The translations under genes and the position numbers were made by a program. From Isoetes taiwanensis (lineage: Eukaryota > Streptophyta > Lycopodiopsida > Isoetales > Isoetaceae): DNA of 64,000 nt. The stretch spans positions 8,448,748 through 8,512,747 of the forward strand of contig JAJEKV010000031.1 of NCBI GenBank assembly GCA_021234155.1, in the 5' to 3' direction. Below, piece by piece: positions 54,568 to 64,000 of the stretch; positions within the stretch are counted from its first letter, which is position 1; each line of letters begins with the position of its first letter. The notes under the pieces were generated by a model that was given only the letters and a program-made list of their open reading frames with translations, had not been told where the DNA came from and made no database searches.

Positions 54568-55660
54568 TTTACCTTCGGTAATGTGGTGGTAAAATTCTGA
54601 CGTGGCATTCTAGTCTTCCATTTCCTCTTGGCATGGAGCTCTGGCTATGGCGTCTCGCTAATCTTATTGCATTCTTTTTTCCATGTTTCTATGGCGGGAG
54701 AATGGCGGTACGCCTTTTTTGCAAGATCTAGCCATTTTAAAGATTGAAGTTTTGTTTTTCACTTGAGGATCTGCTATTTTGAAGTTAAGAAACCAGCTAG
54801 CTCTATTCTAAAGGCAGATCTTCAAGGAGAAGTCGGCTATTAATATCAAGCCGCAACATCTTCATTTCTTCACCTTCAGCTGTTTTCTTTTCTTCTTCGT
54901 TGAATATTTCTTTCAAATCTATGCAGCCACAAAAAAAGGTCAGTTTTTTAACATAATAAATGGGTTCTTGCTTAGATTTAGATGCTGATCTCCTGATCTA
55001 CATTTTCTGCACCTTACCTTTCCGGGTATCCTGCAACCTTTTTAAGTTTTGGATTTTATGTATTCTCAAGATCGCTAAAGAAGACCAGGTAAAATGTTGA
55101 AACAAAGGGTGAAAAACTCCTTTGATCTTGTTGCATTGTAACTCCACTGTATAATTAGAACTCTCTGCAGGTGCTCTTGTTTCGGAAGCTTACGTGTTTT
55201 GGTGCAGTAGAAAAACATTTCTTCATTCAAGACACTGTACTGTAAGTTTAGGGCTTTTTGTGTTCAACTCCTCGACCAGTAATTTTGATATGCTTTTTAA
55301 ATTTGCATCAGGAAAGCAGAATGGCAGATAAGATGCAAGTAAACACCAGAATGCTGAGTAAAAATTTGGAATGCAAGGAAAAATTTTGGAATTCCTGAAA
55401 AGAACGGCATGGACATCAGAATGGAAATGGGGTCGCATATGCATGATCCAACCATTTGTAGCAGGTAACAAAAAACCAGAAAATCCATGGCACCGGCTGC
55501 ATTTTACCCAAAGAAACTTCAGATTTAGAGCGAAAGGTATTCGGCTTTTTCAATAAAGGTTTTGACAAGAAAAAATATTCCGGCAGAATGGGTATTCGGC
55601 CTGTCAATTTGTCGTTGTTCTAAACTGCAAGTCGAATACCCCAGGAACGCTTAGTGTGGG
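54568..55660. other. No supported gene
   Basis: Mixed sequence with short frames on both strands (55223-55607) and no domain. Phrases such as CAGAATGCTGAGTAAAAATT resemble those at 51950-52050, so an old repeat may be shared. Confidence 0.35.
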
Positions 55661-55662
55661 GG

Positions 55663-55818
55663 AAAGTTCATGACCTGGCAGCTTCAGAGTGGAAACCCGC
55701 AGGTGGCGCAACCGCGAGCCACCTGCAGGTTTCCACTCTGAAACCGCCAGAACTTTATGTCGCTCGCGGCGGCGCCACCTGCGGGTTTCCACTCTGAAAC
55801 CGCCAGGTCATGAACTTT
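55663..55818. repeat. 156-bp foldback with a third internal arm
   Basis: AAAGTTCATGACCTGGC at the left is inverted at the right (GCCAGGTCATGAACTTT). GAGTGGAAACCCGCAGGTGG pairs with either of two copies of CCACCTGC.GGTTTCCACTC, so two alternative hairpins are possible. Length matches the other 151-156-bp foldbacks. Confidence 0.85.
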
Positions 55819-56790
55819 ATCCGACGTGGCCTTCACTACCCAGAAATTACCCCTGCCATGTCGGCAGGGGTATAAAAGGTCTTTTTTTTTTGTGTTGTAA
55901 TTCCCTTTTTTTCGCCACGTCTCCTCCGGCGAGACCTTCGTCGAGGACGTTTTTTGAGGCGCCAGGTTGCCCGACGGCTTGCATTTTGGTTTGAACGACG
56001 ATTCTGAAGGCGCTAGGCCAGGATCTTTCGGCCGACATAAGCTTTGTGCAAAGCTTTTAGGTGTTTGTTTTTTTTTACTTTTTCTTTTATATGCTTCTTC
56101 TAACTGTGTTTTCTGTTGAATCTTGCAGGTGTTTGATCTTGCATTTGTTTTTTGGAAGATATTTCAAGTTCTTGGTAATTTCTGAGTTGCTGTGTCTGAG
56201 GTTCAATTTGAGGTTTGAGTTGCTGGGAGTCGTCTGATGTTCGGTTTAAGGTTTGAGGAGTGCGAGACAATCATGTGTTTTAGTTGCCAGGTTTCTGAGG
56301 TTGCGAGTTTAAGGTTTCAGAGGTTTCGAGTTTAAAAACTTAGGCTATAATTTCAAGTAATTTATGGGTGGTCAGTCTTTCATGGGAGCAACGAACAAGA
56401 ATTGCGTTTTCCTATCAATTTCAATTGCAAGTCCTTCGCAGGCAGGTTCGATTGTAGAAAATGTGTCATCTTGAGAGATACTGCACTGGTTTTGGATTCA
56501 ACTGTGAAGCTTGAACCTGAATTGGTCACTTTTTCATTGTTTTTCTTTCAGCTGTGAATTTGAAAAGTGAATTTTCAACTGTGAACTTTAAATTTGAATG
56601 TTGAAACTTTCTTTCTATCAAACTGAATCTGTTTTAATGTTTTGAATGTGTTTTAAGTTTTGAATCACTGTTGACTGTCTTAAATTAATATTTTAAATCG
56701 AATATAATATCAGCTGGCGGCGCCACCAGAGCGCCGCCTGAAAACTTAAGCCCAAAATCACCTAAAAATAGCCTGAAAAAAACTTAGGCT
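55819..56790. other. Leader-like region resembling the recombinase unit, no coding exon
   Basis: After the foldback come CGACGTGGCCTTC and GGCGCCAGGTTGC, then GGCGCTAGG, like the leader of the recombinase unit (18655-18840: GGCGTGGGCTTC, GGCGCTAGGTTGC). Intron-like TTGCAGGT signals follow. No recombinase exon is found. A 35-bp direct repeat (ACTTAGGCTATAATTTCAAG...) occurs at 56339 and 56784. A GC palindrome GGCGGCGCCACC lies at 56715. Confidence 0.35.
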
Positions 56791-56839
56791 ATAATTTCAA
56801 GTAATTTATGGGTGGTGAAGATTACGGGTTCTATACAAC

Positions 56840-57138
56840 AGAATATTTAGGTTTATTTTGAGTTGCAGTGCGACAATGAAACATTGTTTTCTTTATTGAA
56901 ATCTATAAACCTATAGTTAATACATTGATAATAATGTAAAAAATTACAAGAGTAAATAAGGTCTATTCTTACCAGTACCAATATGTGCTATTGTTGGGAG
57001 TTGCACATATTATGGATGTTAAAGGCCGAGTAAAAACACATGCCAGGACATTAGCCCGGCAACGTCGGGCACACGTTTACTAGTTTAGGTTTATTTTGAG
57101 TTGCAGTGCGACGGCAACGTCGGGCACACGTTTACTAG
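56840..57138 (+). repeat. Helitron-like fragment with two consecutive 3' ends
   Basis: It resembles the end of the ~550-bp units (AATACATTGATAAT; ACATGCCAGGACATTAG). It ends with the hairpin CCCGGCAACGTCGGG, ACACGTTTA and CTAG at 57080-57083. A second, shorter unit repeats the same end with CTAG at 57135-57138. The next base after each CTAG is T, as Helitron insertion predicts. Confidence 0.65.
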
Positions 57139-57144
57139 TTTAGG

Positions 57145-57940
57145 TTTATTTTGAGTTGCAGTGCGACAATGAGTGGCTGTGCGCAGCGAGGCTCCGGCCA
57201 AGGTACTTCTGCTGGTAAAGGATGCTTTCGTTCACCTCTCCATCTGCATCAATTTTCCTGGGCAAATAAATCTGCGACCTTATATGCTTTTTATTTCTAG
57301 TTTGGAGTCCTGGATGGATTCAATAGCAGTAAAAGATTTCTTATATTAATGATCAACTTGATTGATTCTATCTCATGCATTTCCAAAAAATTGTAAATGT
57401 CATTGCTAGATTGTTAGAAATCTTTTTTTATATTTAGATAGCCCTTTGTGCTACATGTATGCATATTATTTGGATAACTGATTCAAGTCTTTTTTAAATA
57501 GATTGCAATGCTAGGAATTAATGAATAAAATCGTTAATGTGATGAAAACAGATCAACAATTTCTTCCATGCAGAGCCTGACATAGAGGTAACTCTTAAAT
57601 TCTGCTACATCTCCTTTAGTCTATTAGATTGCGGATTTGCAGAATACTGAGTCTAATGGCTGTACCAGCAATAAATCTAAGATTTATTTGATATTCCCTT
57701 CTAATTAGCAATGCTTTATCATATTGGCATTCATACTATTGATTTAGTAACTCTATTTTAGCATCTTATTTCCTTTCGTTTGTCATTTCTTGAGCAATCT
57801 ATAGATATTTTATGATATGTTTGGCTGGCATTGACCCCATCTTTGTTCTTTGCATTTTGCAATCAACTGCAGATTCTTTCCAATCTAGGGATTGTAATAT
57901 GTCATCAGGGAAGCTGGTACGAGCCTTTTGTGTAAAGCTT
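57145..57940. other. No supported gene
   Basis: AT-rich sequence without long frames, hairpins or recognisable repeats. Confidence 0.4.
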
Positions 57941-58554
57941 GTATAAGCTAATTCTCCATAAGGCACGTAAACAAAGGACTTTTAATCAAGCAGTATCTCT
58001 ACAAAGGAAGAATCAATTTGGTATGTCCTTTTAGGAATAAAAAAATATCGTTCTTTAATAAAATTTATAAACTCAAAGTTACAATTGAAACTACGTAGGA
58101 ATCTACGCAGACAGTCACGTAGCTACCAGATTACTCTGTAAGAAATGAGAAAGAAGTGGTGGGGGTTAGTCCAGGAAAAGGATTAAGTGGGCAACCGTTA
58201 CCTGGTCTAGACAATCAGGAAGAAACACAACATTACAGCACAACTTCATCAGTTCAGGGATGATCAATCCCTCGCCCGGACTCTCACGTACATTGTTCGC
58301 GACACGCATGTACGTTCACATACCAATCACCTGGTATGCATGATGCTCTACTGCTCCAGCCCTCCGACATCGACGAAGGGGCGGGTTCATTCAAGCAATT
58401 AAACCAAATCTTATTATCATTACACTGGAATCATATTAGACAATAAAACATAATAAAGAAAACGCTTCGACAAACATTATTTACAAGTAAGAATCCTATG
58501 CAGAATAACTCGGTGTCAGTGTAAGGAACAATATAACAAGAAAAGGTTAAGACA

Positions 58555-58640
58555 AAAAATGGGTTTCATCCAAATTCGAACCTGGGTCTCTAGGGCAACG
58601 AGTTATAACCTTAACCAACTAATCTACCAATGACCTTTAT
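58555..58640 (-). repeat. tRNA-derived SINE head
   Basis: Read on the minus strand, TAGATTAGTTGGTTAAGG is an A box and AGGTTCGAATTTGG a B box at tRNA spacing. The acceptor stem pairs poorly, so it is not a working tRNA gene. Confidence 0.6.
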
Positions 58641-59408
58641 ATCAAATGACGAAATATTAATTAAAAGCGTTGCAAAAGGCTTTAAAAGGATATATCAAAA
58701 ACTTTAAACTGCGAATAACAGGGCGGATTCAGCAAATATGATCAGAACTAACAGGGGATGAGCGGAACAGGCCGGAATGGTCAAAACTCGAGTCGGTTTA
58801 AAGGCATTCAGAAGCTAGATTCAGAACCCAACCGGTCTGGAACACAAGGGTTGTGACCGCCATAGTAGCTTCATGAGCTTTCTGGAAGAAAAGGGAAATA
58901 AACTAGGACAAGTCACGAATGGATTAAAACGACCTCAAAGGCATATAACAGGAGTTTGGGCTTGTAGAAACCGCTGGCTGCATAGACAACAATCCATGAA
59001 AGGCATGAATAACAGAGCATTATCTATAGATTCAGCAAGAACATCACAGCAATCTAGCGTTTGCGGCCTCAAGCCTTCACCGATTGCATAGTATTCGGCT
59101 CCAGTTACCCACCTGTTCTGATTTGAATTCCTTCTGTAACAAAGCTTGATGGCGCAGGCAAAACCCTCCGAAATTTTTCCAAGCAAAAAGATGTTTTCTC
59201 CTTTTAAACTATACTCCTAAGGTTTAGGAAAATATCCTCCTATTCTTAGCTTCACTATTCAGGAACAAAATATTTTTACCCCGGTTATTGTGATTCCATC
59301 GCAAAAAATTCCATCCCGCGGAATCACCAGGCCGGAGACCCCGTTATTTGTACCAGAGCCCCCGTTATCCGTACCTGACAAGGTCGCTTTCAGGTCATTT
59401 ATACCTTC

Positions 59409-59870
59409 CGGCGGAATCACAACTTTGCTATTCCGCCAGATGGAATCACCAATTTACGATTCTTCGAGATGGAATCACCGCTCATGCATTCCACCAGACG
59501 GAATCACAACCGTATTATTTATTCCGCGAGACGGAATCACAATCGTGTTATTCCGCCAGACGGAATCAAAACCGTATTATTTATTCCGCGAGACGGAATC
59601 ACAATCGTGTTATTCCGCCAGACGGAATCACAACCTTGCTATTCCGCGAGACGGAATCACAATCGTGTTATTCCGCCAGACGGAATCACAACCTTGCTAT
59701 TCCGCCAGATGGAATCACGAACGTCTGATTCCGTGGAGATGGAATCACCACTTCGTATCCCGCCGCATTTAATCACAACATTGCTATTCCGCCAGATGGA
59801 ATCACAACCATGCGATTCTGCCCGGTGGAATCACAAATGTAAGATTCTTCGAGATAGAATCACCACCATC
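59409..59870. repeat. Minisatellite expanded from the MULE left TIR
   Basis: About 16 units of ~29 bp have the form ATTCCGCCAGACGGAATCAC and a spacer; each holds a small palindrome (ATTCCG...CGGAAT). The right TIR has only three related units (61330-61400). Frames open in all three phases are by-products. Confidence 0.85.
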
Positions 59871-60644
59871 TACATTGCCTGCAAGTGTCCAGATTAGATT
59901 TGCTAATGTATTATCTCATACTTCAATGCACAAATGCAAGTGTCTGCTCAAATTGCAAAAGTTATGAACTGCTACTATAGGATTTACGTTGTGATCATGG
60001 AAGGTTAACTCGGTGAAATGAGCAGCAGATGCATCTGATTGCTAGCAACATTCTTCCCAATTTTATAGATCTGCATTTTCATATGCATGTGCATTGCATC
60101 AATAAAAAGCAAACGTTTGAGTTCAATTTTTTTATTGTTCATGAACTGAAACTGAATAGATTTTCCCATATCAGTTTTCCCCCGAGTCTTTCAATCCTGT
60201 TCTTCTCAGTTGCCTTGTTATTATGCTTATTGCTGAAGTCTTTGCATAGTATTGTGTATGGAGGCTTAAACGTTTGTTTGAAGCAATAGCCAGGCTTGCG
60301 ATAGAGAAGAAGCTTGAAAATTGGACATTTTTGCTGTTTGTAAAGCCCTGGCGCTGGATTTTTGCTTTAAAACGACTTCCAGCTCTAGTTTTCGTGCCGG
60401 ATTCGCTTTTATTTCTACTTCAGCTCGAAATCTGCGATTTTCAGCTTGAAAAACGTTTGTAAGCGCCGAAATATAAGCTGGGCTCTTGTAAATCTGAACT
60501 ACGGTCTTAAAAATCGGGCGCTGGGCGATTCAGTTACAGGTAAAAATATTTTCACCCAGATTCCGCATAATGGATGCCGGAAAATCGGTATTTGGCGGTC
60601 GATTCTGATTTTGTGATTACGGCTGGCACTTCCCATCTTCGATT

Positions 60645-60953
60645 ATGCCTTTCCAGATATGCACTTCCCATCCCGTGCCTCAAAGGAAGTTTTTGATATC
60701 CAAACGGCATTTGCTTGAACAAGCAGGTAGTGAGCTTCCAGAGCATCTGGGTTTCTTGAAGACTCAAATCCGTTCGAAAAGGAAGGGAGGGGTAGCTAGA
60801 AATTCTTACTCTGCATGCATTTTTATAGAACAGAATGAAAGCACCAAGGAGCAGAGTGAAGCAGAGGAATTCTTTTTGCAATGCATTCTTGCTTCCAGAG
60901 ATTACAGTCATCATCAAAATCCGCTCAAATCGCTGGAACCGACCTGGATTTGA
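60645..60953 (+). CDS. Coding-like ORF in the MULE, unknown
   Basis: A 102-codon frame starts MPFQICTSHPVPQRKFLISK and runs RHLLEQAGSELPEHLGFLKT and FIEQNESTKEQSEAEEFFL. The composition looks coding but no family is recognised. The antisense frame 60917-60552 is also open. It may be an exon piece captured by the MULE. Confidence 0.3.
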   Translation: MPFQICTSHPVPQRKFLISKRHLLEQAGSELPEHLGFLKTQIRSKRKGGVARNSYSACIFIEQNESTKEQSEAEEFFLQCILASRDYSHHQNPLKSLEPTWI

Positions 60954-63900
60954 GAACCTAGAAAGCCCTAACCCGGGCTAGAGCTCCAATACGAAAAGCT
61001 TAAATGGCTCGCCCACCGCAAGCGACCTCCAAATAGGGCGATGGGTAGAAACCACGATGTTTGGCTGCCAAACTCCATAGCCCCCTGTTTTCAGAAGAAC
61101 GCCCCCTGTTTTCAGAACAACGCCCCCTGTTTTCCGCCATAGCCATGCTGCCGGATCTGTAGAAGAAAATAAAACGAGAAAATAAAACGAGAACAAGAAA
61201 AGAAGGAAGATCTCCTCAACCCCCGGTTCAATCGCCATCTCGCCACGGAAAACAATACGCCATAGCCCGCACCTCCCAGAAGAACAGTAGGTCAAAAATT
61301 TGAACTTTTACTGGGATATTTTGGATAGTGATTCCGTCCCGTGGAATAAAAGGGCGGTGATTCCGTCCGGCGGTATTTTGCGGATGTGATTCCGCCGGAA
61401 GGTATAAAATGGACGGTCAAGATGGACCCTGTAGACGTATGGCTGGGATCCATCAGAAAGTACACCTGACAGTGTCAGCTACGGATAACGGGGCCTCCGG
61501 AACGGATCCCGTTTTCGGAGGTCTGTGATTCCGCGGGATGGAATTTTTTGCGATGGAATCACAATAACCAGGGTAAAAATATTTGCACGCCACTATTCAT
61601 ATCTGGTATTCCATCAAATATCTAGCATAATACTATTTAAATTCATATCCGGTATTCCATACCATTGCTAATCTCAATATTCCTACCCTAGGGATAAGAC
61701 TTAAAAGTTAACTTGTCCGTCAACCCCCCTAGGTGTGTCACATGATATTACTATCTTTTTCGCTGTATGGGCACACGATTTGCATAGCTGAGATATATGC
61801 GTTGGCTAAGGAAGAATCAAGTTGTTTTGTCCTTTTAAGTCTTGATATTACCATCTTTTTCACTGTATGGGCACACCGTTTTGCACTAGTATGGCTGAGA
61901 TTTGTGGGTTGGCTAAATGGAAATTCCAGGGTCCAAATCTCTGGGCCTTTAAATTGTTTATTAAGGAGAAGCAAATGATCATTATTTGCTTTGTTATTGT
62001 ATGTTTTAATGTAAGAAATTGTTTTGTATACAAGTTATAACTCAAGCTAATAATGGAAATTGAATAGACATTTAGCAATTTGTTGTACTAACCATTACCA
62101 TATAGTTTGCCCAATTCGTTTATCGTTCGTGGAGGGTATTTTGTCAATGGTGAGGACTAAGATTTCGGTATAGTATTGTATAGAAAAAGGTATATTTAGG
62201 CAAGTTTGAGGAGCTTAATTGGCTTAGGGGATGATAGCTTTTTGCTATTTTTGGGGTGGTTCATGAGTTTTTTTATGCCCTCTTGATAGGCAATTTCCCA
62301 AAGGTGTTAATTTAGAAACCCACTAATTTCCACTAATTTAGAAACCCACGAGGCATCTGTGGGCAAGCGGTCAGTTGGGCGATAGGGCAGGTCTTCTCCT
62401 GCACAAGAGCAGCATCTGGGCAACCTGTATGCAGAAGACAACATGGGATCTGCATCGACCAAATGCCCGGAATAGGAAGAGGGCAGATCGCATGCCAGGG
62501 AGGAGCGAGATTGGAAACCATCTGCATCAAAATGGAATGAGATGGACCTACAACCATGTTTCTTCTTGACATCCCCTTTTCCCCTGAGTCTTGGGCTGCG
62601 GCCACCAATTCAAGGATGCAGATAGTCATGTATTAGTTTTGATTTGTTTGATGCCAGCGAACTTGTTCAGGGACTGTTAGAAATAAGCTTTGAGTCTGAG
62701 ATTTTTCAAAACAAACTGGTACAGTGCAGAATCTGCAATATCAATAGAAACTGATTCGCACAGGGTCGGGCTTGGCACATCTTGTTTCAATCCCTCATTC
62801 CCCCATTCTGTTTCAATCATTCGAGCAGCCTGGTTCGGTGCAGGCATGATGCCCGCCATTAGTTTTTTTTTTTTTAACCTTAATTTTGTTTCCAATGGGC
62901 GCGTAGACCATTGAGCCCTTTTGCACCAATGAAAGTGGCACAGAGATTTCCAGTGGAAAAATCCCTTGTCGTTGATCTGGCACAAATTAGGGAATATTCT
63001 GCACATCGGCGGTGAAGAATGAAATTTTAACAATGTTAGTTGAAATTGATTGACCACTTGAGTATGCAAGATTCCAAGTTAAGTATGTCTTATTAGGTAT
63101 ACTAAACTAATAAGAATTGCATTGCCCAGAGAACCATTCACACATCTTTATTTCATGATCTACAGGTGATAAAAAAAGCCATAAGAAGTTAACTTAAAAT
63201 TGGAATTAAAAAAATAAAAAATAAAAGGTGGTACTTGACTTGTGGGATAGCCAAAGGAGGTATTCGACTTGTGGAATGGAGCATGAGTTTAGATGAGCCT
63301 AATAACCCCTTGGGTATTTAACTTGTGGAATAGAGTCTGAGTTTAGACGAGTCTAATACCTCCATTTTTTTGGGATAGCAGTCTCGGCGAACGAATTTAT
63401 CTCGAAATATATGCGTATCCGACTTGTGGAATAACCTAGAAAGATGAAACCACGAGTCTAATACTCTTTCCTGCTCGCATTTATCTGATCTCGTAGACAC
63501 CATAGATGGATCTTTTGCAGGCCCTGCTTTGTTTCGCAGTTACCCGACTCAATCATCCATCATAGCAAAAAGCTCCAGAATACCCGAGAAGATCCTTTTC
63601 CGATTAGAAAGATAAAACAATAGACTATTTCTCGAAGCGCCCGTTTCTATGTATACTAGTTCCAATTCCTACAAGATTTTTGTTGCTAGAGAAGACTAGG
63701 CTGCATCATTCAATCAATGTGTTCATATTAAGATTTATGATTCAAAAGCTTCTCAATGCTTCGGCATCTTCCTCTCTTGCTATAGCCATACCTTCAAAAA
63801 TAGATTCCATAGCCATCACTCAGAAGATGGATTTTTGCCCTGTAAAGCCTCGAGCCAGCATTTCGAAAGCATTTCTAAAGTTAAATCAGTAGTTCTGAAG

Positions 63901-64000
63901 CTCACATCTTCAAGATTTAGAGTTTGTTCTGTTGCCATAGCCATCGGCCTTCTTGCCATCAGAGCTGCCACGTGGCAGCATATGGTTTTTAATTTGAAGC

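Larger units (their letters stand above)
59262..61590. mobile_element. MULE (Mutator-like) element with long TIRs and 9-bp target duplication
   Basis: The identical 9-bp CACTATTCA flanks it (59253-59261 and 61591-61599). The TIRs (59262-59422 and 61386-61590) share AAATATTTTTACCC, GGTTATTGTGATTCCATCGC and CCTTCCGGCGGAATCAC, with a ~45-base insertion in the right one. No transposase gene is present. The interior has a coding-like frame (60645-60953), so it may be a gene-carrying non-autonomous MULE. Confidence 0.88.
58037..61742. mobile_element. Composite 3.7-kb insertion in repeat copy 3
   Basis: Copy 1 is continuous where this sequence lies. It contains a tRNA-like head (58555-58640) and a MULE (59262-61590). 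The part 58037-58550 and 58640-59250 has no gene I can support. Outer ends were not resolved, so it may be several successive insertions. Confidence 0.55.
57945..64000 (-). repeat. Dispersed repeat family, copy 3, inverted, interrupted at 58037-61742
   Basis: 57945-58036 and 61743-64000 together match 31985 down to 28204 in inverse orientation. The match includes the doubled GATATTAC.ATCTTTTTC.CTG block, the AAATTCGTTCGCC stretch and the palindromic G-box with its small ORF. It runs off the window end. It lacks the 28416-30513 insertion of copy 1 and has its own 3.7-kb insertion. Confidence 0.75.

Noticed and set aside
58555-58640. Functional tRNA gene
   Set aside because: A and B boxes are good but the acceptor stem does not pair and the B box is altered; read as a SINE head.
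59409-59870. CRISPR-like array of palindromic repeats
   Set aside because: Spacers are themselves repeated and the context is a plant MULE TIR; no cas genes.
59290-59897. Three long plus-strand frames of 126-160 codons
   Set aside because: Minisatellite units of about 29-30 bp leave all frames open; repetitive peptides such as PPDGITT are artefacts.

Overview
The window is nuclear DNA of a land plant with a large, repeat-rich genome. The evidence is spliced genes with GT/AG introns, plant-type CACTA, Ty3, LINE, TRIM, SINE, Helitron and MULE elements, and a plant-type mitochondrial 3-hydroxyisobutyrate dehydrogenase-like gene. A spliced tyrosine-recombinase gene of Crypton type is unusual for a flowering plant and makes me lean (low confidence) towards a fern, lycophyte, bryophyte or gymnosperm. 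Only two loci look like intact protein genes: the dehydrogenase (16.6-17.6 kb, minus) and the recombinase-like gene (19.6-21.7 kb, plus). Nearly everything else is mobile or derived from mobile DNA.

Region by region. 0.47-14.39 kb is one old DNA transposon with 31-bp terminal inverted repeats. It was later split by three insertions: a TRIM fragment (1.34-1.54 kb), an 8.06-kb LINE with perfect 8-bp target duplications (2.64-10.70 kb) and a 2.9-kb CACTA element with a 3-bp TGC duplication (10.77-13.67 kb). Removing each insertion with its duplication restores an open frame in the old element. The CACTA element carries a fragment of a SNF2/RAD5-type helicase gene and a spliced gene of its own. 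16.6-18.4 kb holds the dehydrogenase. 18.56-22.02 kb holds a GC-rich foldback, then an inverted-repeat-bounded unit with the five-exon recombinase gene. 22-27.2 kb holds weak ORFs, small hairpins, two tRNA-derived SINEs and a decayed LINE tail.

27.2-33.3 kb contains two copies of one repeat family, each with a ~151-bp GC-rich foldback, separated by a TRIM. The longer copy carries an inserted RING-finger gene fragment. An inverted third copy ends the window (57.9-64 kb) and is itself split by a 3.7-kb insertion containing a MULE with long terminal repeats. 33.27-37.74 kb is the 3' part of a Ty3 element whose integrase is intact. It is cut by a chromodomain Ty3 element (37.74-49.59 kb, minus) with a complete 3' LTR, polypurine tract, decayed gag-pol, primer site and a truncated 5' LTR. 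Between that primer site and gag lie two extra transcription-unit-like cassettes, each with two ~67-nt dyad motifs, a TATA box and an ORF.

50.1-50.9 kb is a small TIR element next to another foldback. 52.57-54.57 kb is a tandem array whose ~550-bp units end in a Helitron-type hairpin plus CTAG. 55.66-57.14 kb holds a further foldback, a leader resembling that of the recombinase element, and two more Helitron-type ends. All homology statements are from reading motifs; nothing was searched against a database.
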